Shown: positions 34,457 to 46,981, counted from the stretch's first letter. The stretch is DNA of 64,000 nucleotides from Macrostomum hystrix (GCA_950097015.1 CATNEN010000005.1:5137501-5201500), one strand, 5' to 3'. Program-made: numbers and translations. Notes: generated by a model not told the origin, from the letters alone.

Positions 34457-35237
34457 ATTGCTCGATTGATAGTTGTCAAAAATATGGATTATAAAAATTT
34501 CACTGATAAGGTCTTTACGGCTTGTGGTTTGATAGTTTTAGCATCAAGGCCAATTGTGCCAGTTTATATTTCAGCATTTCGGACAACCCCAACTGTGATG
34601 ACTCATGCCAATAGAGGGTGCCATGTAAAGATCAATAATTAGATCTGGCTAACCAATCAGAGAGAGTTTTGTTCTAAAATTTCTAATCCACCCACTGGGC
34701 TACTTGTTGTGGATTGCCTTAGCTTTTACGTTCTTTCTTTATGTACAGTGTGGGGTGTCAAAGTCGAGTGTGGTGCGACTTGTTATGTAATCTGTTTTCG
34801 ACACACTTCAATAATAGGACACCAAAAACATCTTATATCTACAGTGTAATTGGGGTGCAAGTGCGGCGTGTGGCTATAATGAGGCTAAAAATAGAGGGTT
34901 TCAAGTCAGCCAATAGCAGTTAGGTGCATTCAATAAAAGTTATTTCATTAAAGTGCCACCGCAAGCCCCAACCTAGCGAGACTTTTCAGTAATCATCACA
35001 AACAGCTAAAGCCTCATGAAGCTCACCAATGAAGCCTTACCCAATTTTAACTGGGGTTGGGGTGGCCCTAAGCTGGAATTCATTTTTGCCCAAGCTGAAA
35101 CGGGCTTTAAAAAATGAATTGAGTTTCGATTGGTTTACAAACCAATCTCGCTAATCCTTGGCTTGGCTTGAGTGAGCGCATATAAACCAGAGTGAGCGTA
35201 CGTCAGGTCGCAAACCATTAAGAATTCTATTCAACCA
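34457..35237. other. Intergenic region upstream of the RPA-like gene
   Basis: It presumably holds the RPA promoter on the minus strand. I see no clear TATA box or gene. Confidence 0.4.
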
Positions 35238-35276
35238 ATCTATTCTACAACGTCTACAACTCGAATTCGTCTACAA
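35238..35276 (+). repeat. 39-bp direct repeat, left copy (right copy 35578-35616)
   Basis: TCTATTCTACAACGTCTACA followed by a near-identical AATTCGTCTACA occurs immediately before and after the 35278 ORF, with one or two mismatches. Confidence 0.85.
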
Positions 35277-35277
35277 T

Positions 35278-35562
35278 ATGAAAATCAACCAGTTTTACAG
35301 CAGCGGTGGCAACGGTGGCAACAGCCGGCGACGCCGAGGTGGGGGCCAGCGGCCTCTATCGTGCTTTCTTTGCGCGGGGCCACACACAGTGGCCCGCTGC
35401 CCTGCCGTCGCACAAGTGCGGCAGCAGCAGCAGCAGCAGCAGCCGCAGCAGCAGCTACTACTTGGAATTGGAACGAGGCTGCAGCAGCAGCTGCAGCAGC
35501 AGCAGCAGCAGCTGCAGCAGCAGCAGCAGCCGCAGCAGCAGCAGCAGCAGCCTAACAAATAA
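35278..35562 (+). CDS. Small zinc-knuckle, polyglutamine ORF (94 aa)
   Basis: The frame starts one base after the left 39-bp repeat and stops just before the right copy. It encodes a Gly/Asn/Arg-rich start (GNGGNSRRRRGGGQRP), one CCHC-like knuckle CFLCAGPHTVARC (residues 29-41) and a C-terminal half of mostly glutamine from CAG repeats with Pro and Leu interruptions. A basic segment plus a knuckle suggests nucleic-acid binding of Gag type, but I do not recognise a family. CAG repeats open three frames, so the Gln tract alone proves nothing. The knuckle and exact flanking repeats are the reason to list it. Confidence 0.45.
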   Translation: MKINQFYSSGGNGGNSRRRRGGGQRPLSCFLCAGPHTVARCPAVAQVRQQQQQQQPQQQLLLGIGTRLQQQLQQQQQQLQQQQQPQQQQQQPNK

Positions 35563-36172
35563 ATCCCAATCCTAAATTCTATTCTACAACGTCTACAATT
35601 CGAATTCGTCTACATTGTGCAAATTGTGCAAATTCCCCAATTGTGCAAATAAATTGAATCGAATTAATATTCACTGGAGAAATAATTGTTTCGTGTTGCT
35701 TTTCCTTATTTCCTACTGAAAATGAGAAACTTAATTGACACAGCTCATTGCAGTTCAAAATTCAAATTGATAGTTCAAAATGGTTAGCTAATATCAATGG
35801 CTAATTAAGTATCAATGGATCAATTTCTAATCTCCTTTCTTTTTCTTAATGATTCCAGTTGTGATCAGATCCTATTTCTCATCTGACCTCTTTTCTTAGT
35901 AATCCATTTTGTATCATTCTTCATTATAAATGCATGCCTGACAATTTATCTTTTAAAATAGAATAAGGCAGGTACCAGGTGTGCAGATTCATGAATCATG
36001 GGACTGGTCTTTGTCCACTGAAACATTTTTTGTATTTCTTCAATTGCAAAACACATTGAAAACAACAAAACAACAACAATTGAGTGAGCATCTGACAAAT
36101 TTATTATTATACAAATACATATCATTATGACGTTATAAGAAAACAAACTCCAAATGTAGAGAATTCAGTTCA

Positions 36173-36550
36173 ATGAAAAAAGAAAAAATTGCATTGCACC
36201 TAAAAATATTACCCACAAACAGTAAACATGATGAACTTGCAGAAGGCTCCGCCAACAAGACAGTATCATTGCACAGTTCATTGCATTTGACTGCAAGAAT
36301 AATGGTGTCAATCCTACTGCTTGTTGGCTTGCTTTACTCTGCACTGCTGGTCAGAGGCATTCACTGGGGCAAGTTAAGTTCACGCACTCAACGTCACACA
36401 AAAAGCTTAGCTATCACAAGAGTCTCTAGGTTTGCTGAAGCTGCTTCAAACCTCTCATGGCTGCATACCCTCAGTTTTAGAGTGGAAGAACCTCTGAATC
36501 GTGATAAGCAGCGAACACGTTATTTCAACCACAATCTCAAGGCCCATTGA
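36173..36550 (+). CDS. 125-aa ORF in cassette B
   Basis: Same frame as 31844-32221 with two amino-acid changes. The hydrophobic segment is unchanged. Function is unknown, and it may be a by-product of the duplication. Confidence 0.25.
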   Translation: MKKEKIALHLKILPTNSKHDELAEGSANKTVSLHSSLHLTARIMVSILLLVGLLYSALLVRGIHWGKLSSRTQRHTKSLAITRVSRFAEAASNLSWLHTLSFRVEEPLNRDKQRTRYFNHNLKAH

Positions 36551-37340
36551 TATGCAGCCAACCTGCTATATATTCACCTAATATTTACCTACATTAATTT
36601 CACTATTACTTATTAACTTTCATGGCACAACTAAATTGGGATCCGATTGTATCCGATCCTATTCTGGTTTGCCTTGATCTCAATCTAGTTATGCAATGAT
36701 CTCAATCTAGTTATGCGAGGATCTCAATTTAGTTATGCAATAAACCCATTTTAGTTACACCAAAAGATCCCAATTTAGCTAAGCAATGATCTCAGTTCTG
36801 TTACGCCACAAACAAAATTTAGCTAAGCAATGATCTCAGTTCTGTTATGCTATGAACCCAATTTAGCTATTGGGTTGGGAACCCAATTGGCTATTGGGAA
36901 CCCAATCCGATCCTATTCTGGTTTGCCTTGATCCCAACTCGTAGCAGAAAATTTTCATTACCTTACGGACGCCCCTCTTACTAATCATAATTCTGGTAAA
37001 CAATGAATCCAATTTTCCATTCTTCAATGATCCCATTCGTATCATGCCATGAGCCCAATTTCATTATGCGATAATTCCAATTCTGGTTTGCTATGATCCC
37101 AATTTAGTATGCAAGGATCCCAACTTAGTTATGCCAAATGATCCCAATTACGCTAAGCCATGATCTTAGTTCTGTTATGCAATGAACCCAATTAGGCTAA
37201 GCAATGATCTCACTTCTGTTATGCCACAAACACAATTTAGCTAAGCAATGATCTCACTTCTGTTATGCCACAAACACAATTTAGCTAAGCAATGATCTCA
37301 CTTCTGTTACGCCACAAACACAATTTAGCTAAGCAATGAT

Positions 37341-39025
37341 TTAGGATTGATATATAAGATTCTGTGAATTTAGGATTGGGATCTAAGAGATTCTATGAAT
37401 TTAGGATTGGAATCTAAGAGATTCTATGAATTTAGGATTGGGATCTAAGAGATTCTGTGAATTTAGGATTGGGATCTAAGAGATTCAATGAATTTAGGAT
37501 TGGGATCTAAGAGATTCTATGAATTTAGGATTGGGATCTAAGAGATTCTATGAATTTAGGATTGGGATCTAAGAGATTCTATGAATTTAGCATTGGGATC
37601 TAAGAGATTCTATGAATTTAGGATTGGGATCTAAGAGATTCTGTGAATTTATGATTGGGATCTAAGAGATTTTGTGAATTTAGGATTGGGATTTAAGAGA
37701 TTCAATGAATTTAGGATTGGGATCTATGAGATTAGGATTGGGATCTAAGAGATTCAATGAATTGAGGATTGGGATATAAGAGATTCTATGAATTTAGGAT
37801 TGGGATCTAAGAGATTCTGTGAATTTAGGATTGGGATCTCAGAGGTTCTATGAATTTAGGATTGGGATCTAAGAGGTTCTATGAATTTAGGATTGGGATC
37901 TAAGAGATTCTGTGAATTTAGCATTGGGATCTAAGAGATTCTATGAATTTATGATTGGGATCTAAGAGATTCTATGAATTTAGGATTGGGATATAAGAGA
38001 TTCTGTGAATTTAGGATTGGGATCTAAGAGATTCAATGAATTTAGGATTGGGATCTAAGAGATTCTGTGAATTTAGGATTGGGATCTAAGAGATTCTGTG
38101 AATTTAGGATTGGGATCTAAGAGATTCTATGAATTTAGGATTGGGATATAAGAGATTCTATGAATTTAGGATTGGGATCTAAAAGATTCTATGAATTTAG
38201 GATTGGGATCTAAGAGATTCTGTGAATTTAGGATTGGGATATAAGAGATTCTATGAATTTAGGATTGGGATATAAGAGATTCTATGAATTTAGGATTGGG
38301 ATATATCTCTTATATCTCTTGTGAATTTAGAATTGGGATCTAAGAGATTCTGTGAATTTAGGATTGGGATATAAGAGATTCTATGAATTTAGGATTGGGA
38401 TCTAAGAGATTCTATGAATTTAGGATTGGGATATAAGAGATTCTATGAATTTAGCATTGGGATCTAAGAGATTCTATGAATTTAGGATTGGGATATAAGA
38501 GATTCTATGAATTTAGGATTGGGATCTAAGAGATTCTGTGAATTTAGGATTGGGATCTAAGAGATTCTATGAATTTAGCATTGGGATCTAAGAGATTCTA
38601 TGAATTTAGGATTGGGATATAAGAGATTCTATGAATTTAGGATTGGGATCTAAGAGATTCTGTGAATTTAGGATTGGGATCTAAGAGATTCTATGAATTT
38701 AGGATCGGGATCTAAGAGATTCTATGAATTTAGGATTGGGATCTAAGAGATTCTGTGAATTTAGGATTGGGATCCAAGAGATTCTGTGAATTTAGGATTG
38801 GGATCTAAGAGATTCTATGAATTAAGCATTGGGATCTAAGAGATTCTATGAATTTAGGATTGGGATCTAAGAGATTCTGTGAATTTAGGATTGGGATCTA
38901 AGAGATTCTGTGAATTTAGGATTGGGATCTAAGAGATTTTGTGAATTTAGGATTGGGATCTAAGAGATTCTGTGAATTTAGGATTGGGATCTAAGAGATT
39001 CTGTGAATTTAGGATTGGGATCTGT
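37341..39025 (+). repeat. 31-bp satellite array, about 54 copies
   Basis: The unit is GAATTTAGGATTGGGATCTA followed by AGAGATTCTAT. Variants alternate TCTAT/TCTGT/TCAAT and ATCTAAG/ATATAAG. An irregular, partly inverted patch occurs near 38300-38320 (ATATATCTCTTATATCTCTT). Confidence 0.95.
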
Positions 39026-39284
39026 TATGCTCAGTTCTGTTATGCCACAAACACAATTTAGCTAATCATTTTGCCTAGGTAATCCCTTATCTCAATTCCA
39101 TTATGATCCCATCTAATTTGAATTTATTAGGTGAATAAAGCAGGATTTGCCTGATATGTCTCAGCGGGCCATTTACATATCAGGATAAACTACTTGTGAT
39201 CACTATTAAACACAGATACCAATGCGACACTCACATACAAAAATGACACAAGTAATACTCACTTCAATGACGCCTGGAAATCGC

Positions 39285-42200
39285 CTAATCTCCAGTGAGC
39301 ACTTCTGGATACACCACGTTCCTGGTCTTGGTTCCGGAAACCCGGACGCGGACATTGGCCGCGTTCTTCGCTCGTGACAGCGCCGTGTACAGCTGACCAT
39401 GAGTGAAGCAACCGACAGCCAGGTCAACGCCAACGGTCTCCAGAGACTGGCCTTGTGCTTTGTGTATTGTAAGGCAGAAGCTCGACTTCACAGGAAACTG
39501 CAGCCGCTTGAAACTCACTGGTAGATCCGCATTGTTTGGAATCAGCGGAATTCGCGGCAGCAGGATCTCGTCTCCAGTGAACTGACCGGCGGCAATCTTG
39601 CAGCGCAGCACATTATCGCCCATCGTGAGAACGATGAGCCGTGTACCGTTGCACAGCCGCGGCGGGTTGATGTTCCGAAGAAGCACCAGCGGCATGCCCA
39701 CCTTGATCCTGAGCAGATAAGTTGGAAAATTCGGGGCATCCAGCTGGTTTAGCAACTCCGTCGGGAAATGCGTAGCGGCCTCCTCATCAGCCAGGCTGTC
39801 TACAGAGCGATACTCTCGCAGGCAACCCGGGAAAATGCCCAGACACGTCTCGTTGATGGCATCAACAGAGTCGTTGTACGGCGCCAGTATCGCTCGACTT
39901 GCAAAATAGTCGTCCCGCTCCGCTGATTCTTCAAACGACGGGTACACGAACTTGATCAGGTCATTCAGCGGAGCCTCTGCAGAAATCACCATCTCAGCGG
40001 GAAGGGACACCTTCTCCTCAGCATCCTGCTCGATTGTCCCGGTTCCGATCTGTGAAAAGAAAAGCAATAAAAACATGAAACATAATATTCGCAATGATTC
40101 GCGAGATTCGAATGATTTTACACCCCATTCTCACCTGCATAAGTAGCTCCGTGAACTTCTGGTACATCGCTGGCTCGGAGCTGCACAGCAGACGAATGTT
40201 TCTCGTCAAGCGATGTCGCTTGAAAAGTTTCCACAGCGAAGATCTGCAGACACACGCCATGACGCTGTTGGCGCGGGTTCCATTCACTACGACAGGCAGG
40301 AGCTGGCGGAAGTCACCGGAACACACCAGAGTGACTCCTCCAAATGGCTTGTCCTGCTTCCGAACGTCTCGCAGACACCTGTCCACGGATTCCAGATCCT
40401 TTCGATTGGTCATGGAGATCTCGTCCCAGACAATCAGCCGAACTCTACGAAACACTTCCGCTTGCTTGGACTGCGCGCCAACAGCGCAGACATCCTTGTT
40501 GGATCGGAGCAGCCGGACTGGGATCTTGAACCTAGAGTGAAGTTGTCATAGGTAGAATCGATTAGAAACGCGACTCTATAAAATTCAGAAGCATTCCCCT
40601 AATCTAAAAAACTTACGTGGAATGCGCAGTCTGTCCGCCTGGCAGCAGAGTCGCTGCGATTCCAGACGCCGCAACTGCCAGGGCGAGTTCACCGCGGCTG
40701 CGCACAAAGGCCAGCAAAACCTCCAGCAGGAAGGTCTTGCCAGTGCCAGCGGGCGCGTCCAGGAAGTGCAAACCGCCCGAGCCGGCCACAAGATCCGCAG
40801 TCACCGACTCGTACACCGCAATCTGCTCCTCCGTCAGCATTGACAGTCTCGCTTCCCGGATCTCGGCCTGTTCAACCGGGTCGAACTGCATCGGTCCGAC
40901 TTGAGGCGGCACGGAGGCCGCAGGCAAGCCGTACTCGGGCAGGCTGTGACCGCCCATGGAGGTCAGCATGCTCTGCAGCTCGCGCAGCGCCAGGTCGGTG
41001 ATTTCCTCAGCGCTCAGATCTCGGTGGTGAAACCGCAGGTCCTCGCACAGATCCTCGGCGAATGTGCACCACAGATCGCTGCCATCCTCAGGGTTGCCCC
41101 AAATCAGAATGACAGCCAGCAGGTGCCTGAGAGCTCTCGGCATTCGCGACTGGACTGCCTCGGCTAGGCAGCGCCGCCAGTGGTCGTCTCGTTGCAGCAG
41201 ACCCAGGGCCGTGCAAGCAGCCTTGGCGCTGGGACACAGCACTCCGTCCACAGTGTGCAGCGCCTCGAAGCTGGTTGGCCCTCTAACCTGCAGGAGGAGC
41301 ATTCGCATATAAAACAGATCCCCTGCTCTCGGACTCACCGTGTACATTCGGGCAATGTTCGTGTTGTGCACAACACCAGGGTGGCCCTCAACTCTCGAAC
41401 CCTTCTTGGCGCGGCGCCACTCCCTCTCGCTGTGGTGCCACACGAAGTAGGACGGCACCTCGGTGTACACCAGGCCTCTAGCGAATTCATCAGTGCGGCA
41501 CAGCTTGAAGAAAGCCGTCAGCGTCGAATCTCTGGGCGCCCTGGCCTTTGTGCTCGCATTTTGCTCGTTGAAATACACGAGCTGCTCGTTAGACTTGTGC
41601 ACGCACAATCGGATCACAGCCGGAAATCTGTTGTGCACCTGTTGTGTTTTAGTTTAAAAACCAAATTATTATTTTCCCATTCTTTGCTCCTAGCACTGCC
41701 TTGCAAACATCTATGACTTACTTCAAAGCCCAAGATGGTATTCACGGCTTCCATTGGGCCTATGTAGCGCGCCAGCAGATACTCCTTGATCTCATTTCGC
41801 CCCTCCTTCTTGGCTTGAGTCGGAGCCTTGCTAGCTGAACCTTCCTGTCGTTCGCCATCCGCAGCCTGCTCTCCTGGCCCGCTCGGCTTCTTGTTTGCCT
41901 CGAACTTGAACGACGCCATGTCGCCGCCTTTTAGCAAGTACTTGATCACGTACTTGACCGACTTGACGGTGGCACAAACTTCAAAGTTCATGTGGCATTC
42001 GAAAAGGAGCAGCAGGCCCGGGTTGTATGGTACAACCCACCTGTATTTGTGCCAGGAAAAGAATTGCTAATTAATGATTTATGTATTCTAGCAATGGTAA
42101 ATTAAACTTACAGTAAATAAACAATTTAGCAATATAAATAAACTAAACACAAGGCTAAACTAAGTACTTTGCTTTCGTATTAAAGAATCAACCTTTCAAT

Positions 42201-45200
42201 CAAGTCTGAAAAAACACCAACACCTCCTCACTCACCTGTTGTCCATGCGAATGCTGCGGCCTTTGAATAGTTTGTCCACCGTGAATCCGCCCATCTCAGG
42301 GGACAGCCTGCGATACAATGGGTAGCCAGTATCGCTGGTTAGAGTCGCCTGCTGGAACTCCTTCGGGAAGCCCTTGCTGCACTGGCCGTCCACCATGCAC
42401 GGGCAGGCTGGATTTACCACGCCGCAGGGGCCATGGATCATGTGAGTCTTCACCAGCTCGTGCAGCCTCGGCTGCTGCTGTGGGTCCGGGATCTCAGCGG
42501 ACACGATTTTGTCGTAGCGGTCCGGAGTCACTCTCTGTCCACTGACCAGCCAGAGCAGAAAGTGCACATGGGGGAGACCTGTGGAAGACATAAATAAATA
42601 AGTGATTCAAAGCAACGTATGATTGCGAAATCCCTTGCATAAAAATATGGATAGCTAAACCTGGAATGTATAGCAATGCAATCCTTGAACTCAAAAGTCT
42701 GTAATTACAGAAAGAAAATTGAAACCGCAAATCGCTCACTTACCGCGCTTCTGATACTCCAGAGAGCAAACATGTGCGGCCTCCTTTCCAAAGCGCTTCC
42801 TCAGCTCGGCAAGCAGAGCCTTCTTCTTCAGCTCGAAAACGCGCGTGACAATATCCGGCCGGTCCTCAGGTCGCTGTCCAGGTAGCAGCTGTGCGCTGAT
42901 TTCCGTCCACTTAGGGTTGCACGTCGCCGTGACAAACAGGTCCGGCTTGCCAAACTTTTGTACGTAGGTCATGGCGTCTTGCAGTCTCTCCATCAGGTAC
43001 CTTGGCCCGCCAACGAAGCTGGAGGACAGGAATACGTGCGCAGGCTTGCCAACATCAGTCGGATTTGTGTCGGTCGACCTGCCATCAGCAGCGAATAGAG
43101 CGTCTCGCAGACCGCTGTACGTCTCACTGCGCAGGTCGCTCTGATGGGTCCGCAGATAGAGCAGCCTCTCTGACTCAATCTTGGCGCACATATCCACCAG
43201 GTACTGCTGGAACAGCCTCCGTCCGTAGTGCAGCAAGCTGCTCTGGCCAGCTCGCACCATGATTTCGCTGGCATAGTACTTCATCGGCGTCAGCTTGCGG
43301 CCATTGCTCATGCGCAGCTCAGGGTGCCAGCCGTCCTCGCCATGGGGGAACAGCAACACGTACTCCAGTGCATCATACGATCGGTGCGTTTTGCTAATCC
43401 TCTTGTAGCCGCCACCCCGCAGTTGAATGACAACATCTCGGCTAGTTGCTGGCTCATCACCGTCTTCAGGGGCCTCAGTATCCTCAGTGTCCTTAACAAT
43501 GAGGATGCCGACCTCGTTTGCCGTGGGCAAATTGTAGCGCCTGATTTTGAACGGTAGTAACAAATGCTTTTAACAAAACTCTTTACAACGGTAAACATTT
43601 CTGTGTACACAGGCACAAAGCTTTAAAAGACAGGTTTTAAAATGTGTTCGAATCCCTTTTCAGTTATTGTTAGCTCACCGAATGTGTTCCCCAGAAGGCC
43701 TCCGGTCCGGGTGAATCACGATTCGCGCATCCACAAGCTCCGGATCCTCCATGATCCGCTGTGCTGCAGCCTTCAGGCTCCGAACGTAAAGGTTGCACTC
43801 GTGAAGCAACGTCTGTAGCAGCTCATGTAGCTCTGGCTTCACCCTATCGCTCAGACTCTGCTGGCTTTCGAGTTCGCGGTCAGTGAAGTACACCTGCCAG
43901 CCGCGAGGAACAGCAGACGCTTCAGCAAACAGCGGCATAGCAGTGTGGTGCAGCTGACCGCTGATGATGTAGCTGGGATTCCAGCCTGGCACCAACCGCG
44001 GCTTGGCACTCAGCGAGGTCAGGTGCAGCACAGAGTTGTAGCTCCGGATGTTGGTCAGGAACTCTGAGCTCATGCCATGCCGGCCCATGTACAGGTCAGC
44101 CAGCAGCTGTGGCACAGTCCGGGTGGGCAGCTTCACCTTGCCGCCAGCACAGCAGAAATTGCCCGTCTCCATGCGGAACAGCTTGGCACCGCAATGGTTG
44201 CATGCCCAGTCCATTGGCCCGCAGTCATGGGCTGGGGCTTCTGGCCTCGCCATCGTCTCAGGTCTGATAAAAAATGGAATGTATCTCTTAGTAACTGTTA
44301 AATGTAAATGTAACTGTTAATTGTGTGTCAGTTTACCTTGCAGTACCGGGTCCGTCTTCAGCGCGGCCCGCAGTCTCATGTTCCGCCGGCATCGCGCTGG
44401 GGCCCTTGGCCTTTTTGGTCTTCTTGGCAGGAGTTCTGCTTGCTGCCAGGCTTGGGAACTCAGCATCTGTAAAGGCTTGCAAAGGCTCTCGAAGTCTCAG
44501 TGACTCGTAATGTTCATGGCGCAAAAGCACACGCACAATGGCATTAGGAGGGCGCAAATTAGCCCTGAAATATTGCATCACACTACCATTGGCCTGGTAA
44601 ATGACCAGGTCCACATTAAAGCAGCGGCTCAACAAAGAGGCAACTTCATCTGAAACATAAATTCCTGCTTGAAAAGAGGAATTCACGATCTCATCAGCAC
44701 TTTCAGGTGCAATAAGGCCATCTGCAACCAGCTGTGGCATGAGTTCTGCAACACGGCAAGACAAGTCCTGCCGCAGGGAGGCTGCGTCAGTTTCCAGCGG
44801 GGTTCCACGCAGCTGATCACACACAGCATAAAAAAAGCAATTGCCATCACCAACAATGGGGATTACCTGCAACTGCTCAAAGGGTACAATAGATTCTGTA
44901 CCTTGCTGCTGGGTGTCCGACCTAAGGGGCAATGGGTGAACGTAAGCATTCATCTCTTGGAGTCTGAACGTTGGCTTTTTAAGACAATTCATTTCTCAAA
45001 AATCGTTGTTCGCTTAATTTATACAGAATAAAATGGATACTACAAATTATCCCCTTCAAGGCAATTCAGAAAAAAAGAAAAATAAAGACTTGTTATAAAA
45101 CGGCCATAAAACTCACCTAGAAACCACAGCTCCACGGCGACGAATGCGATCGGCTTCCAATCGGGCAGCCTGCTCTGCCTCAGTCTCAGCATGTCTGCGC

Positions 45201-45457
45201 TGAGCATTCCGCTGCCGCTGTTCTTCCAATCGGTCAGCCTGCTCTGCCTCAGTCTCAGCATGTCTGCGCTGAGCATCCCGCTGCCGCTGTTCTTCCAGTC
45301 GGGCAGCCCACTCTGTCTCAGTCTCAGCATGTCTGCGCTGAGCATTCCGCTGCCGCTGTTCTTCCAGTCGGGCAGCCCGCTCTGCCTCGGATTCTGCCTG
45401 TCGCCGTCGCTTGGCATCGCGGCTCTTCTTTAAACTGCTGGCGCCGCGTCGAACCAT
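39285..45457 (-). CDS. Helitron Rep/helicase with OTU protease domain (1731 aa, nine exons)
   Basis: I join 45457-45117, 44963-44337, 44263-43679, 43540-42744, 42578-42236, 42040-41722, 41638-40617, 40531-40135 and 40049-39285. All eight introns are GT-AG and the 5196-nt product stays in phase. Order: basic repeats of RLEEQRQRNAQRRHAET type (1-110); an OTU cysteine protease with VGDGNCFFYAV (~152) and HEHYESL (~263); a zinc region CNHCGAKLF...CC (~330); the Helitron-like N domain; the HUH motif GLPHVHFLLWL (~787); the two-tyrosine motif VKYVIKYLLKG (~928); a PIF1-like helicase with PAGTGKT (~1302), VWDEISM (~1379), TIHKAQGQSL (~1674) and YTALSRAKN (~1699). It should nick, rejoin and unwind DNA in rolling-circle transposition. 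No domain is visibly broken. The OTU domain is known in some animal Helitrons. Confidence 0.92.
45150..45400 (-). repeat. 72-bp coding repeat in the Rep N-terminus
   Basis: Three to four 24-aa repeats (AARLEEQRQRNAQRRHAETE type) predicted to be basic, charged helix. The period is in frame. Confidence 0.85.
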
Positions 45458-45689
45458 GATTGAGAAATGAGAAGCAAAATGAAATAGTTGAGAAAGAATG
45501 ATAGGGTTTGAAAGATGAAACTTTGTGAATTCGGATGTCTGAAGAATCAGATAAGGCGCCCTTATAGCCAAACTAATTTGCAGGCTTTTTATCATCCAGT
45601 GGGCTGAATCGGAGCTTATCTTAAGACGCAGGGTAAAAACTGAAAAATCAATAAAGAAAACAGGGGTCTAAATCTAAAAAACCTATGAT

Positions 45690-46955
45690 TTGGGGTGTGG
45701 GCTCCCCAGGCCCGTGCGTCCACATTCCGGGGCAGAGGGCTCACAATGTACACTGGTCTGCGCCAGCCAGAGAGAAAAGCTGTGATGTAATCTATTTATA
45801 AATTCGCACTGACTGTCTCGCCAGTGGGGTTGACACAGTTATGTACATTTGACACACTGATTCAAACTCGGGTTTTGCCATGATTAAGACTCGGGTTTTG
45901 CCATGATTAAGACTCGGTTTTTGCCATAATTAAGACTCGGGCTTTGCCATGATTCAAACGATGGTTTAGCCATGATGGTTTATTTATGATTCAAACTCTA
46001 TGATTCAGACTCTGGTTTAGCCATGATTCAGACTCTGGTTTAGCCATGATTCAGACTCTGGTTTTGCCATGATTCAGACGCTGTTTTAGCCATGATTCAA
46101 AGTCTGGTTTAAGCATGATTCAAACTCTTGTTTAGCCATGATTCAAACGATGGCTTAGCCATGATTCAAACGATGGTTTAGCCATGATTTTAAACGATGG
46201 TTTAGCCATGATTCAAACTCTGGTTTAGCCATGATTCAAACGATGGTTTAGCCATGATTGAAACTCTGGTTTAGCCATGATTCAAACTCTGGTTTAGCCA
46301 TGATTTAAACGCTGGTTTAGCCATGATTTAAACGCTGGTTTAGCCATGATTCAAACTCAGATTTGCTATGATTTATGATATTTTATTTACAAAATGAAAA
46401 AATAAATTAAAATAATCTTCAATCACTACTGGCTGAAAATTAGTCTAAATGATTTGACGCAGTGCAGAATCGAACCCTAGCCTAGCCTAACCTATTCCTA
46501 GTGCCTACACATCGGCTATTCCGACTGTTGGTTAGTGCGTGCAAAATATAGCCTTATAAAATGAATTCTCAAAGTTCTGGCTTTGTACAATGAAGTAAGA
46601 AAATAGAGTACACTCAGTCTCGCGGTTGGTTGTGTACATTTATTTCCAATTTGTCTCCAGAGTGCAGGCTTCAAATTCAATCAGCTAGGGGTTGTTGCGC
46701 AATTTGACGATGCAATTCTAATTCAGTGGCAGTGAGTAAAATTCTCAATAGGCCACGATGTTTGACCTTTGAAAAGTCATGTTTTTCGAATATTTAATCC
46801 CTTTAGAAATAAAGTTAAGCTTAATAAAAATACGTGTATAATTGTCCCTATATTTGGCATCTTTTGGTGAAGAAATTGTGAAAATCGGTTGAGCCGTTCG
46901 GGAGAAAATCAATTACAACCAAGCAACCATTTCATTTTTAGTATAGTGGAAGAAG
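45690..46955 (+). repeat. Diverged copy of the macrosatellite spacer family with a 23-bp array
   Basis: It contains the CTCGCCAGTGGGGTTGACAC segment, a degenerate 23-bp array (45855-46375), a tRNA-like minus segment (46455-46530) and the AAAATCGGTTGAGCCGTTCG tail near 46878. It lacks the 18-bp minisatellite, showing that the two minisatellites are separable. Confidence 0.75.
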
Positions 46956-46981
46956 AAGATATATAAGATTATTTTCCCACG

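Larger units (their letters stand above)
35767..39262 (-). repeat. Downstream cassette B (after the Rep/helicase gene), expanded by a satellite
   Basis: It repeats cassette A in the same orientation relative to its gene, but a 31-bp satellite array of about 1.7 kb lies within the 44-bp repeat region. The right boundary with the gene is again the GTGAGTATT donor (39254-39262 on the minus strand). Confidence 0.85.
31438..45457 (-). mobile_element. Helitron-type region: Rep/helicase gene plus RPA gene, ends not located
   Basis: The Rep/helicase and RPA70-like genes lie on the same strand, each followed by the same downstream cassette. Helitrons move by rolling-circle transposition using an HUH nuclease and 5'-to-3' helicase. 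RPA-like and OTU-like genes are known passengers of some plant and animal Helitrons. I could not fix the 5' TC or 3' hairpin-CTRR ends, and Helitrons leave no target duplication. The region may be one element with two genes or two related elements in tandem. Confidence 0.7.

Noticed and set aside
35295-35575. Poly-Cys, poly-Ser and poly-Ala ORFs in the CAG tract
   Set aside because: They are alternate-frame readings of CAG repeats. Only the frame with the zinc knuckle has other support.
39206-39433. Extension of the helicase past the stop at 39285
   Set aside because: The overlapping frame lacks helicase motifs. The motif-bearing frame ends after the expected last helicase motif, and the spliced length is a whole number of codons.
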